Position numbers and translations under genes: made by a program. Positions 45,485-56,422 of a stretch of 64,000 bases of DNA are shown here, in pieces. Position 1 is the stretch's first letter; each line of letters opens with the position of its first letter. The notes under the pieces are model-generated. The model had not been told where the DNA came from, did no database searches, and saw only the letters and a list, made by a program, of their open reading frames with translations. The stretch is taken from the NCBI GenBank assembly GCA_947579605.1, contig OX388318.1, positions 23,236,098 through 23,300,097 on the forward strand, read 5' to 3'. The stretch is from Athripsodes cinereus. Its lineage: Eukaryota > Arthropoda > Insecta > Trichoptera > Leptoceridae.

Positions 45485-46090
45485 TGTGCTTATATTTTTT
45501 TTCCAACTTGTGATTTATATACTATTAATCCTTGATAATAATAATATTAAATCTCCCAAATTCAGTAATTTCCATTACTATGACTCAACGCACTGCAATG
45601 AGCCCAGTTGAGATGTGCTGGCATTTTATTTTGCATGATTATAATAATTATTATTTTGTAAACATACCGCTACCTTAATGCAGAACTAGCCTAAGTGTTT
45701 TTGGATAATTTTTCAAAGTAGCAGATTTAAGCTTTGTTTTTGTAATAATTAAAAAATATTTAAAATATAGCTATCTAAAGCAAATTTTGACAAGCATTAT
45801 TATTTAGGAATCTAATAACTCTCATTCGTTAAATTATCTCATATCTATTATTATCATTTCTTGTTTCTTTATAGATAGGTACTTAACTGAGTTTGACCAA
45901 AATTTCAACTTAGGCTAGTTCTGCATTAAGGTAGGGTACGGTGTTTTTTTTGCTTATATGGAAAGCACATCACTGAGAATCTACTCGGAGTACAAAGTCT
46001 AATGGTAGTGCTATACTTTAGTATACCCACACGACTAGTACTAACATTATGAAGTATGTATTTTGAAATTATGTTTGAATATTGTTATGT
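45485..46090. other. No feature recognised
   Basis: AT-rich sequence. The phrase GCTAGTTCTGCATTAAGGTA at 45914 is the near reverse complement of TACCTTAATGCAGAACTAGC at 45671, giving an inverted repeat about 240 bp apart that may mark a decayed MITE. Confidence 0.4.
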
Positions 46091-46091
46091 A

Positions 46092-46676
46092 GTGGCCGGT
46101 GCTAGAGTGAACGGTGCACTTCGACCCATTGTCAGCAATGGCAATGTGTCGAACATGGCTAAAATGCTGGTGCACAATACCATTCTGGTACCGTCACTTA
46201 CGTATGCAAGCGAGACATGGACGTGGCTGAAGAAGGACGAAAGTGGAATAAATGCAGTGGAGATGCGATCGTTAAGAAGAATGGTTGGTAAAACGCTGCG
46301 TGATAGAGTGAAGAATGAGGATATTAGAAGAATGAGCGGATGCAAGAAGAGTGTTGTGGACAGAATGCGCGTGAATAAACTACGGTGGTTTGGACACGTT
46401 GAACGAATGAACGAAGTAAGAATGACAAAGAGGATATACTTGTCTGAAAGAAAAGGTGTGAGGAAGCGCGGACGTCCGAGAACCACGTGGCTTGATCACG
46501 TGGATCAAATTCTCAAGGACGGCCGCGTGTTGAGTAAGAGGAATCGACGTGCGTGTATGAGAAACTGTATGAATGTGGAGGAAGCGAAGGAAGTGTGTAA
46601 AGATAGATCTGTGTGGCGTTCCGTTCTCTCTGCCTACCCCACTTGGGATACGGCGTGAGGGTATAGTATAGTATAG
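46092..46676 (+). pseudogene. 5'-truncated RTE LINE copy (C-terminal 190 codons)
   Basis: The frame is open to the stop at 46656-46658. It corresponds to the last 190 or so residues of the 27.1-kb RTE protein, from GARVNGALRPIVSN through LRWFGHVERMN and RKRGRPRTTWLDHVD to AYPTWDTA. A TAGTA-repeat tail follows (46660-46676). It lacks endonuclease and reverse transcriptase. By eye it is about 87 percent identical in nucleotides to the intact copy, so it is not its direct sibling. The apparent upstream codons (46056-46091) are flanking DNA. Confidence 0.85.
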
Positions 46677-46679
46677 AAT

Positions 46680-47530
46680 AATATTATTCTGAATGCACGA
46701 AATGTTAGAATCGCAACATTATAACGTCTAGGTTCTTCAGTTTTGTTACACTTAATACATAACTACTTATTTGGTATAATATACCTAAGAACTAATGGTG
46801 AACACATCATGCGTTTCCTTTCAATATAAAGTTGGTATTTACTATCCATAGTTTCGTTCGGGTGTTGTATTTCGGAGGTTAATGGTCGCTAATCTTCTGT
46901 TGCGTCTACTTAGTATAAAAATTATTACGGTTTTAAACAATTTTTCTTCCGTGTATCCAAACGCGATGAACAGTCCTTCCCCATCCATTCCACCTATCCC
47001 ATGCCTCCCAACTCAACATCTGTGTCGAGTCGCGTATCTGATGATGTTTCTTTTGTTTATATATTTATATACAAAAGAAACATCTGTGTATAATATTATG
47101 ATTGTGTAGATATATTTATTACATCTTTAATTGTTTTATTTATTTATGTATGTATATATTATCAATATTTTTATCCTTGTTTTTGCTTAATTGGTTATAT
47201 AGTGGCTATCGCGCTTCTGCAATGAACTCGCCCATAGCACAAAATAATTTGTTCAGTAGTAATGTTTTTTTTCTATTGTATACCTGTTATTTTTGCGCAA
47301 TAAAGATTTTTATTATTATTTTAGTTTTCGTTAAAAGTCGAACACATTCACTGGTAGAATTTTGTTAAAATATTTTTTTTATTTATTTTATTTAACATAA
47401 CAATAGACCATTAAAGGATGACGTCACAGAAAAATCATTGAGGGGCATCAGGCATCCCAACACAACAGACGATTACGGTGTAATATTTTATTTTTATCGT
47501 GATATACTGAAAGTAGAATACTATTATAGG
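46680..47530. other. No feature recognised
   Basis: AT-rich sequence with short frames of low complexity. A 12-bp inverted pair, TTTCTTTTGTTTATATATTT / ATACAAAAGAAACATC, lies around 47047-47082. Confidence 0.4.
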
Positions 47531-47532
47531 TA

Positions 47533-47655
47533 TATTTATTTATTTATTTTATTCTTCTTGCACATCATCATTCATATAACAAATAAAATAAAGCAATATA
47601 CACAGGAAAAAATGTGATGATGTGCAGTGGCGAGATTATATGTACATAGCGCCTA
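47533..47655 (+). repeat. GCACATCATCAT 3'-end repeat, copy 4
   Basis: TTATTTATTTATTTTATTC, GCACATCATCATTCATATAA and GATGATGTGCAGTGGCGAG make a hairpin with 11-bp arms. It is shorter than the other copies and lacks the ATCACTATAAAGTGAT part. Confidence 0.6.
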
Positions 47656-47659
47656 CATA

Positions 47660-48420
47660 TCTATAACCACCTCCCAGCTTGGCAGGACTTAAGTAAACTA
47701 AAGTCAACAAATGAAACGGACGTTTCGGCTTAGTCTAAAGTTACAGACAATTCTGTGGGCGAAATGTTGAAACAACCTCTTTCTCGCATATTTCAGGTGT
47801 CCCTGTAATTAATTCCGTCTTAGAATCATACACTATGAAACAAAATGTGCCAGAACGGTTTAAATGGATTTAAAACTACAAAGATGATGTTACAATAGTT
47901 TTTACCATGTGTTTCGGAAAGGTATATGAAGGGTGAAGGAAAAATTAGAGAAATGGTCATTTTTAAGGGTAAAATAAAAAAAACAAATAAAATCATTTCA
48001 AAAGCTATTTATATAGTACTTATAAAACACTTTCATAATAATTATTATTCATTTTTATGATTCATTTGTATTGGATGACGATAAAATACTTTTTTGGAAA
48101 TACATTCAATACAGTACACAACATCATTTGCCAGATCCATGTTATATTTTGACAGCCTCGGGCATTATATAGGTATATAATAATAACGGAGAGTATTTAT
48201 AGCGCCATCTTCGTGCCATAGCACCTCGAGGACGCTGTACATGATAATGTTCTATCTTCAACAATGTTGTCTGTGTCAAGAGTTCAAATTTAAATACAAA
48301 ACCTTATAACACATAATCTCAGATACATAATAATATGTATCCGCGTCAGAAATAAAAATAAAATAATGCAATATACACAACAGTCACAGTTCATAAAAAA
48401 GTTTGAAAAAGTAGGTAGGT
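47660..48420. other. No feature recognised
   Basis: AT-rich sequence with no credible coding frame up to the mariner element. Confidence 0.4.
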
Positions 48421-48423
48421 ATA

Positions 48424-49713
48424 CGAGGGCGGTCCGATAAGTACTTAGCCTACATAAGAAAAAATTAAAATTTTGGAAAAGTTTTGATTTATTTTTCAAC
48501 ATAGTCTTCTTTTAGCTCGATACACTTGAACCAGCGATTCTCCAATTTTTTTAACCCGTCTAAAAAATACGTTATCTCGAGGTCTACAAAGTAGGCTTCC
48601 GTGGCGGCAATGACCTGCTCATTCGACTCAAATTTCCACCCAACGAGTGACTTTTTCAAGTTTGGAACCAAAAAGAAGTCGCACGGAGCCAAATCTAGAG
48701 AATAAGGTGGATAGAGTAGCAGTCCGTAGCCCTATTCGACCAATTTGGCCGTGGCGACAACGGAGATGTGAGCCGGTGCATTGTCACGGTGGAAGATCAC
48801 TTTTTCTTCGTCGAATGGGGCCGTTTTTTCCACACTTTAGCATCGAATCGGCCGAATAATTTGGCATAGTAGAGCCTTGTGATCATTTTACATTTCTCCA
48901 GGCAGTCGATGAAGATCACACCTTGCAAATCCCAGAAAACGGTGACCATCACCTTTCCGGTCGATAGGACAGTCTTGGCCTTCTTTGGAGCACGTTTGCC
49001 GGGTAAAATCCACTGTTTCGACTGTTCCTTGGTCTTTGGCGTGTACTAGTGGATCTATGTTTTGTCAATGGCTTCGAAACGATGCAGAAACTCCTTCGGA
49101 TTGCTCTTAAATAGCTTCAAAAACTGCTCTGAAATAGTCTCACGGTTGCGCTTGTTGTCCGGAGTGACAAAACGCGGCACCCATTGTGCCAACAGCTTTC
49201 TCATGTCCAAAATTTCATGAATGGTATAATCCATGTGGTCTTTTGAGATGCCTATTATCTTAGCTATCTTACGCACCTTAAATCGGCGGTCTGCCATTAC
49301 GATATCGTGGATTTTTGACACATTATCCACCGAGGTAACCGTTTTCAGGGCACATGGGCGTGACTCGTCAAAAACTGACGTACGACAATGTCGAAACTCT
49401 TAAACCAATTTTTGACGATCGTTACCAAAGAACAAGAGTCACCGTAGACAGCATCCAAGCGGTCTTTGATTTCGTTGCGCGATTTCCCTTCCAAAAACAA
49501 GAATCGAATCACCGACCGATTTTGCTCTTTTTCCATTTTTCGAAAATCCGTGGACCCGCCCGCTTCCACACGCGGTCAAAACAAAACCATAAGTCCAATT
49601 CGGCTGAAATTTTGATAGTAGCTGTCTACAAGAATGCACTACACGATGGTATATTTTTCTTGCGATAGTGATGCCACCGGGCGTAGAGGCTAAGTACTTA
49701 TCGGCCGCCCTCG
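48424..49713 (-). mobile_element. mariner transposon, full length (1290 bp), inactive
   Basis: The terminal inverted repeats are CGAGGGCGGTCCGATAAGTA at the left end and, reading inward from the right end, CGAGGGCGGCCGATAAGTAC. Both continue with TTAGCCT. TA flanks both sides (48422-48423, 49714-49715), the standard mariner target duplication. The length of about 1.29 kb is typical of intact mariners. The transposase frame is on the minus strand and is broken. Confidence 0.92.
48489..49536 (-). pseudogene. mariner transposase, broken
   Basis: This is the cut-and-paste transposase of the mariner family. From the N-terminus: MEKEQNRSVIRFLFLEGKSR (helix-turn-helix region), a frameshift near 49345, then a second frame with DNVSKIHDIVMADRRFKV, the linker motif WVPRFVTPDNKRNR (WVPHxL-like) and FEAIDKT. 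There a stop codon replaces the Trp of the usual D(E)TWIH motif. Downstream pieces include HRDNAPAH (second catalytic Asp) and LAPCDFFLVPNLKKSL (third Asp of the D,D34D triad). The protein ends ELKEDYVEK. At least one frameshift and two internal stops are visible (the second near HISVVATAKLVE). It cannot make a functional enzyme. Confidence 0.9.
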
Positions 49714-49814
49714 TATCTATATAAATTATGTAAACAAACACAAAATGCTGTGACTTTTCCAAATATAGACAAAGTGACATCTCTGCATTATTTTTTTTTC
49801 TATGATATTTAAGA

Positions 49815-50175
49815 TGGTAGGGTAGCCAGCGGACGCACTGCATCACAAATGGAACTAAATATATTTTTATACATCGTTATATATGTTTGACATGAAAGTA
49901 TATCACCTTTTGAAAATCTCTAAAAAGACTTTCGATTAAAAGATCCAGTGCCCAAATCCTGTTGTCGACTTACTTCATTCGTACGACAAAAGTCTTCCAG
50001 TGGACTTACTATATTTGACAAAAATACGGGTTTTTTCTGTGCTATAAAAGAAATCAGGACGGGTGACATGCCTCATCGCTGGATTGAAGATGTCAAATAT
50101 CTTATACATAATATTTTACAAATTTCTACCTTTTACAAGATATTGAAAAACTAATAGAAAAGAGTAGAAGGCCTA
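49815..50175 (-). mobile_element. Degraded short element family C
   Basis: At the left, GGTAGGGTAGCCAGCGGACG matches the family C 3' part on the minus strand. At the right, ACTCTTTTC-like sequence near 50155-50175 matches its 5' edge. The middle is diverged or rearranged. The TA-rich flanks obscure the boundaries. Confidence 0.4.
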
Positions 50176-50220
50176 TTCCACTCCGCAAGTTTGTTACATG
50201 GGCCTATTTACAAACCAGAT

Positions 50221-50368
50221 CCCCTAGACAAACACGCACTTGGCGATCGACTACAAACGAATTTTTGACAATAACCGCAACAATAACGCATAATTACATG
50301 GTACATGTAGGTAGATTGTCGAAAAATTCGCCAGTAGTCGATCGCTAAGTATGGTTTGTCTACGGCTC
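50221..50368. mobile_element. MITE family D, copy 2
   Basis: The ends CCCTAGACAAACACGCACTT and GTATGGTTTGTCTACGG, with inner GGCGATCGACTACAAACGAA and GCCAGTAGTCGATCGC, are as in copy 1 at 40388-40521. The central part differs (ATAACCGCAACAATAACGC here), so the two copies have different loops. Confidence 0.75.
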
Positions 50369-50439
50369 CTGGATTCATTTGAAAAAAAAAAAACACAGTT
50401 TTCATACATAATGTATGTTAAGGCTTAAAATGTAAATTT

Positions 50440-50650
50440 TAGAGTGTCCTAAAATAAAAGGCAGGTATTCGAAAAAATAAGACATTTTACATCTTAAATT
50501 CGGCGATGAGGTTGGCCACCCATCCTGAATGTCTTAATTTTATATTGGCACGGAGAAGACAGCTTGCATGTTTTATATGCAGGTAGTCTGCTGGCTACCC
50601 CACTTGTGGGATATGCCGTGATGGTGTAGTAGTAGTAGTAGTAGAAGACT
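50440..50650 (+). mobile_element. Short element family C, near full length
   Basis: GAGTGTCCTAAAATAAAAGG, GTATTCGAAAAAATAAGACA, GGCGATGAGGTTGGCCACCC, GGCACGGAGAAGACAGCTTG and TACCCCACTTGTGGGATATG, then a (TAG)n tail at 50625-50645. It includes GATGAGG...GCCACCCATC, the same phrase found at the 5' end of the RTE at 27119. Confidence 0.85.
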
Positions 50651-50877
50651 TAAAATATAACACAGATCGATCTTGGATGTGAAATTAGTTAAGGAATAAT
50701 AAAAACAAGTATAAAATAATATTCCGTGTATACAAAACTTATTCTAACAATTATACCTACATAAAACAAGATAATAAAAGAATAATTAAAAATAATGAGT
50801 CATAAATACAATAGATAAATTATGGACATAATAATAATATAATGCAGGCAATCTGTGAATGAAGAATTTAAATTGTT

Positions 50878-51005
50878 GGCTGCTGTGGCAAAGCTATTGC
50901 CTTTGAGTCTCGAGGTTCCGGAATTCAAGTCTCGACCAGGGAAAAATGGAGAAGACCCTTTTCAATGAATCTTAGTTTTGGAATAGCTCAATGTGTGTTA
51001 ATCAT
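50878..51005 (+). mobile_element. SINE family B copy, degraded
   Basis: GGCTGCTGTGGCAAAGCTAT, TTGAGTCTCGAGGTTCCGG, the eroded B-box AATTCAAGTCTCG, and CCAGGGAAAAATGGAGAAGA. The 3' half is shortened (TAGTTTTGGAATAGCTCAAT). Confidence 0.7.
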
Positions 51006-51148
51006 CAGATTATTATTATAAGCCACAAGCTGGCAGCTAAAAGCTGATTGAGCTTGACATCCACACATATCAATATCACTTTAAACTGTCTAGCCTGTTT
51101 AGAATATTTACTAATTTTTTTATTGATCAACCGGATTTGGGTGCAGAT

Positions 51149-51551
51149 GACAAAACCAATCAGAAGCCTCGACTGGAGAACCATGTCTACACAATGCAAC
51201 ATTGTGTAAAATCTAATCGGAAGAAGTGAGAAAGGTGTCCCAACGATTACGAATTGGCTCTAGGCTGGCTTAAGTGATCACTTTCGGTGTCCATGAACAA
51301 CGTTCACCAATTCCACCATTCTCACTGTCACAATTTAACGTCCACTATTGGCGAGACGCTTTATGCAAACCTTAGAAGCAACCATTTTTTTGGGATCTCA
51401 TTTTTCAGATCTCAAATGGATCGCGATCTCCCGTCTAAATGGCGCCGGAACAATTAAGTTCAATACTTTCTCACTTCTTCCGATTAGATTTTACACAATA
51501 TTGCATTGTGTAGACATGGTTCTCCAGTCGAGGTTTCTGATTGGTTTTGTC
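51149..51551. mobile_element. MITE with about 86-bp terminal inverted repeats
   Basis: The left arm 51149-51235 (GACAAAACCAATCAGAAGCC...AAGAAGTGAGAAAG) is almost exactly inverted at 51466-51551, including ACACAATGCAACATTGTGTA. Outside both ends lie related TGTCTAGCCTGTT sequences (51087, 51549), so the original element may extend slightly further. 403 bp, non-coding. Confidence 0.82.
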
Positions 51552-51559
51552 TAGCCTGT

Positions 51560-52779
51560 TCTTGAATAGATTGGTGTTCCTTTAAAATTTATCCATTCCA
51601 TCCAAGAATTTACTACTGGTGAGATTTGGAGAAAACATAATTTCAAATTTCCCAATTTAAGTTCACATTTCTGCCACCAGAGGCACTAGTTTTACATAGA
51701 ATCATTTGGAACTAGCTTCATACTAGCAAATGTATTATAAAGAATTGCAGGGCTCAGAAGCTCCCTTTTAACAGTCAGACATTGTAAAATAAACAAAGAA
51801 CAGCTGCATGCGATCAACATGACAATGCGTGAAATATTCTCCATGTGCCAAAATATTATTAAAAAAGAAATGGAATTATTCATAAGCCACAAAAAATAAT
51901 TAATAAATTTGACATACCTATTTATATTGTTTTTTTTTTTTGTAAGTATAATTATTTCAGTTAAGTTGATTGATAAATTTATTTCCTCACAAATTACACT
52001 GCAAATGCATTTAAAGAATATTTGGATGAAAATTAAATTAAATGAGATGAAATTAAAAACTAAACATTTTCAGAATATTTCTTACAATAATAATAATAAT
52101 AATAAGTCTAGAGAAATGTTTCAAGAGGAAGAAAGAATAGATTGTATATTTCGTTTCATTTTTTTAGATTTTATAAAAATACTATTTGATATACAAGGAA
52201 TATTTGATCAATTTGCTAAATCTATTTATTGATTATTTTGCTAAAATTGAGTCTATTTTTTAGAAACTTTTATTATCTATTTAGAATCTTCTAGCACTTG
52301 AAAAAAATTAAAAACAAATAAATAAAAAATTAATAATTTTACAATCACTTGTTCTGAGTGTAACATACATAGATGTTGATCAAACTAGTCAAACTAAATA
52401 AGATATTGATTAAATATGTAAGAAATTTAGAAATGCAGTTTTGCATATTTTTAACACAATCAAAGAAGCATCTTATTTTCTTAGTGTTATAATTTGGAAA
52501 AGAACTGTCTTGTATATATCTTTCTTCTTAATCTCTAGAACATCATCAGAATGTTGAGTGAGGTCACAACACTTCACACCTTTATACAAAACACGGCCAC
52601 CACGATCTATCTGCGAATGATACAATATAGCCAATTACAACTTATTTTTTAAGTGATATCATTCCGTTAGTAATTATTTTGCATAACAGTATGATCATTC
52701 ATTTGTTAGTACACACATGCATTTATAAGTTGAGATCATAACCCATGCAGGTTACCCCTATAATGAAAAATAATAATGA
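51560..52779. other. No feature recognised
   Basis: AT-rich sequence. The 107-codon frame at 51909-52232 is low-complexity and has no recognisable features. Confidence 0.4.
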
Positions 52780-53040
52780 TAATGAATAATTCTACCCAGT
52801 GTCTACCTAGGGTTTTGATTCTGTGGTATTCGCAAGAATCAAAACCCTAGGTAGACACTGGGTAGAAGTGGAATCTCTCCACACCTTGGATCCTCTCAAG
52901 ATCTTAGACTTCATAAGATGTCTGGGACTTAAGGGTGCGCTTTGACGGGCAACACCGGGAAAGCTGAGTAGGGGGAGTACAATAGATCTTATAGGTCGCG
53001 GTGCATATCTTACCCCAACAATAAAATAAAATAAAATAAA
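52780..53040 (+). mobile_element. 5'-truncated fold-back retroposon with 27-bp target duplication
   Basis: A 27-bp direct repeat flanks it (52753-52779 and 53041-53067, starting TACCCCTATAATG). The first about 78 bp form a near-perfect hairpin: CTACCCAGTGTCTACCTAGG... at 52792-52823 is mirrored at 52837-52868 around a 12-base loop. A body then reads, on the plus strand, HWVEVESLHTLDPLKILDFI and RCLGLKGAL, resembling a LINE C-terminus, followed by an (AAAAT)n tail. The long duplication and tail show target-primed reverse transcription; the hairpin indicates a 5' inversion or template switch. Confidence 0.8.
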
Positions 53041-53191
53041 TACCCCTATAATGAAAAATAATAATGAATTGTATATTAACAGTTTTCCACTATGTATTAA
53101 AAATTGTTTTAAATTTGAATAGTTCTGCGACCGCTTTCGACATATTAGTATCATTGATGAGAATATTGAATAGGTACTCAGTTTTCAATCT

Positions 53192-53384
53192 AAATAATGG
53201 GGGTTATTCTGAAAATTCGACCGGTTGCTTGCAAACGATAGTATTGCGTTGCATCCAACTTTTTAAACGACAGTCGAATGAGAATGTATTGAAATATACT
53301 CGTATGGGTGTCGCATGGCAACTGATAGTATCGAATCAGATGCAATTCGATACTGTCGTATTTTCAGAATAACCCCCATTATTT
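53192..53384. mobile_element. Short MITE with perfect 25-bp terminal inverted repeats
   Basis: AAATAATGGGGGTTATTCTG... at 53192-53216 is exactly inverted at 53360-53384. 193 bp. Internal GATAGTAT/ATACTATC-type repeats are also partly symmetric. Non-coding. Confidence 0.85.
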
Positions 53385-53389
53385 GGTTA

Positions 53390-54630
53390 TATTTTATTTT
53401 CTTATAAGTATTTTACGATTTTCGAGTGCAAGTTCCGAGATGAGGATCCCATTACCTGTTTATCTGGTATTATTTTGAATCACAAAAAAAAAATTACAAT
53501 AATTATGAAATGTAGTATTCAATATCTTTAAAACTATTACAAACGTCATAACATGAAATTTAAAAAAGGGGTTATTTGAATAGACAATTAAAAAAGGGGA
53601 TATATTACAAATGTTTTTACCATATGTTTTTCTTTTTTTTTCTCTTATCACCATATCAATAGTACACTTTTTTACACATGGATAAATTTATGTAAAGATC
53701 CAGAAGCATTTTCAAAAAATTCACAGCATTAAAATTTACAGCTTTTGGTTAATATGGCATAAAAACATTTCATCCTAATTGTTAGAGATTCAATACTATA
53801 CAAATGTCACATTGTACAAAACAAAACAATGACAAAAAATAATCTTGGTATAACTACGCACGTTATTTTGGTACAAATAATTATGGACATGACAGCATTA
53901 CTTACAAATTAGGAATAACTGTTGTTTTATCTGTTATACTAGGTATATAAAGTATGTAATACGTTACCTATAAACACAGAATTACATTATTGAGGATGTC
54001 CACCACAGAATGTTTTCATATAATACAGAATAACAACATTCTAAAATCATTTAACCATGAAAAAAAACATGCATTTTTATAATTAAAACTTTACATGTTT
54101 GACGTAATTGAAACATCTATATTTATTATGTATTGAAGATCATGATAACTAAAAAAAACTTGTATCGATATCTTCAATTCATTTTGATACAACCCCTCGA
54201 AATAATCAAAATGATGAAATTGTACTCTATTCAATAGAAATATTTTAATGTTTCTTGTATGTATATCTGTCGAACGATTTATTCGGCGCCATTTAATACA
54301 GCATCCATCTCAAGGGCGCGGGAAACTATGTTGAAAGAGCGATGTCTTCACTTTGATTCCAAATATAGAAATAATACTGTCAATAATTATTTTTGGGTAT
54401 AAAGGGATCTGATGTCTTTGTCATAGGAACGATCTATTGTGAATGAGGGACATTCGGGCTGTCAAAACCGTTTGTGATAGAAATCGGAATAAATTTAATG
54501 TAAATTGTGGTTTTCTTTCAAATTATTACAAAACGTACACAATTATTCTGAACAAGGATGTAAATTTGGCAAGAAATAGAAAAAAAATCAAACAGCACAA
54601 CAAAAGCATGTAAAACAAAATGATAAGAAC
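53390..54630. other. No gene recognised
   Basis: TCGAGTGCAAGTTCCGAG at 53423 echoes the right end of the 9.8-kb TIR element. Text at about 54285-54480 (GGCGCCATTTAATACAGC, CATAGGAACGATC, GGACATTCGGGC) resembles the region around 18.66-18.78 kb, so a diverged LINE piece is likely. Otherwise nothing. Confidence 0.4.
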
Positions 54631-54635
54631 ATAAA

Positions 54636-54892
54636 TCTGTACCTGAGAGCCATTTAGTCTTAAGTACTAAAATGCCATTTTCAAATTCAATTTTTTAATC
54701 GAAAAAAATCTCAACATTTTACTAGTAATAAGCTGTATATAGTATATACAGCTTATTACATAGACCCTATAGTATAGACCCTAAGCATTTCTGTACTTAA
54801 GACTCACGACTGTTGTGTTATTTCCGCTTTTTTTGTAACTTTGGCATTTTTGTCAAAAATGCACTTGAGTCCTATTGGCTCTCAGGTACAGA
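54636..54892. mobile_element. MITE-like element with internal palindrome
   Basis: The outer 17-bp arms TCTGTACCTGAGAGCCA and TGGCTCTCAGGTACAGA (54636-54652, 54876-54892) are perfect inverts. Weaker symmetry continues inward (AGTCTTAAGTACT, CACTTGAGTCCT). A separate hairpin, AATAAGCTGTATAT / ATATACAGCTTATT, sits at 54727-54757. 257 bp, non-coding. Confidence 0.75.
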
Positions 54893-54894
54893 AA

Positions 54895-55645
54895 TGTGGA
54901 TATAGGTGTTATGTGACATAAACAAAGTATTGAGATATCAATGGTTAAAATTTTGACTATATTATAAAAGTAATATAACCTTTCACCTTGAATCACTTAT
55001 AAACCTGCATTTCTGCTACTTTTTGTATGTTACATTTGGTTCATGTGATAAGAGCTGCATGTTACAGACTTATTCATGCAAAAAGAAATTATTGTAAAAG
55101 ATGTCTCATAACACCTTTATCCACCGATGTACTTAAAATTAAGAATTAATATTAACTAAGAAACCTCAAGACAGGATATTGAAATCATAATATTTTGATT
55201 TTATAAAGAAAAAAAAAAATATTGAATTAAACATGGAAAAAAATACATAATACCACTTTGGATTCAAAAAAAGAAAGATTCAAAGTAACTCCCAAACACC
55301 CAATTCTCTCGCTCCTTTCTATGTCTAAATAATCAAAGGGAAGAAAAGAAACAAAGAACCTATGTTGACAGTTGTGGTGTCAATCCAGATTTCACTAACT
55401 ACACATACATTACCAAATTTCTTCTCTCTTTGACATATTGGACTAATTGCAATACCATAAAACATTGTGGATAAAATAAAAACATAAATCACAAATGTTA
55501 GAAAGCAGAAAATCATGAATTTTATCCTCCACAAAAATCACAATCAATGATCGTGCCAATAAGCACAAGAAATGAGGTGGAAAAAGACTTATCGCTAGTC
55601 ACCAAATTCAAGATGAACAGAACTAACAACTATTATCCTACATAT
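54895..55645. other. No feature recognised
   Basis: AT-rich sequence. The 69-codon minus frame at 55325-55534 has a hydrophobic stretch but no supporting context. Confidence 0.4.
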
Positions 55646-55649
55646 ATTC

Positions 55650-55730
55650 TCAAGCTTACTGTGAAAGGTATATAAGGTTGTATTTGGGTTTATAACAAAA
55701 CCCAGATATATCTTTTTTTTTATAAAAAAA
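55650..55730 (+). mobile_element. SINE family A 3' fragment
   Basis: CAAGCTTACTGTGAAAGGTA, GGTTGTATTTGGGTTTATAA and AAACCCAGATATATCTTT, then an A-rich tail. The tRNA-like head is missing. Confidence 0.8.
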
Positions 55731-55848
55731 AGAAGCAAAATAACTCAAGGGTGAGGGGGAGTTATTTGAAAACATACACAGTCTACTTTGCTTTTTGAAT
55801 TGTAATAATTTTTGACTTTCCAACATTTGCTAAAAATGTTTAAAAATT

Positions 55849-55930
55849 AGAACCACAATGTTGCCACCAAATCAATCAATAATAAAAACTAGAACCACAA
55901 TGTTGCCACCAAATCAATCAATAATAAAAA
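55849..55930. repeat. 42-bp tandem duplication
   Basis: AGAACCACAATGTTGCCACC followed by AAATCAATCAATAATAAAAA occurs twice back to back with no visible mismatch, so the duplication is recent. It lies 500 bp downstream of the LEPROT stop codon. Confidence 0.85.
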
Positions 55931-55934
55931 CGAA

Positions 55935-56420
55935 AACATAATGGGAACTAAATGAACAAAAACAACATTGATTATCTTTCACACATGTATAAGGATCTAA
56001 AACTTTTGCTAATATCAATCTCAAGTTTATAAAATGTTGATTATGGCAATATCAACTTGATAAAACATTCATTTGTTAACATTGACTCTGTAAAATATGA
56101 ATATTTATTTACTATTATAACAAGAAAAGCACTCAAATTTCGTAAGTTGTGAAAAATAAACCTTGTCATTTTTGCATTATTAAATCATCTCTCAGTTTGT
56201 TTTTCACAATGTCAATACACAAACCCTCAAAAAAAAAACATTACACGCTAATGTTACAATATTTACAAAATCTTGTTATTCTTAATAATTCACAAATGAA
56301 TATATTTTTATATATTATCTAAGTGTTGTTACATTGTAATCAATCATTAATAATATTATGGTTAATTAGTATATATTTTATCATATAATATATAATCTAT
56401 TTAAAGTCTAAAGCGTAATA
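55935..56420 (-). other. Probable LEPROT 3' UTR and downstream flank
   Basis: Reading from the LEPROT stop codon (minus strand), AT-rich sequence follows without coding potential. Possible poly(A) signals occur (for example AATAAA on the minus strand near 56105), but none is certain. Confidence 0.35.
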
Positions 56421-56422
56421 TT

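Noticed and set aside
49354..49668. A 104-codon plus-strand frame within the mariner
   Set aside because: It is antisense to the transposase and has no recognisable features.
54231..54480. Possible further copy of the LINE tail found at 18.6 kb
   Set aside because: Only scattered phrases match (CATAGGAACGATC, GGACATTCGGGC). This is too diverged to define boundaries, so it is only mentioned in the flank description.
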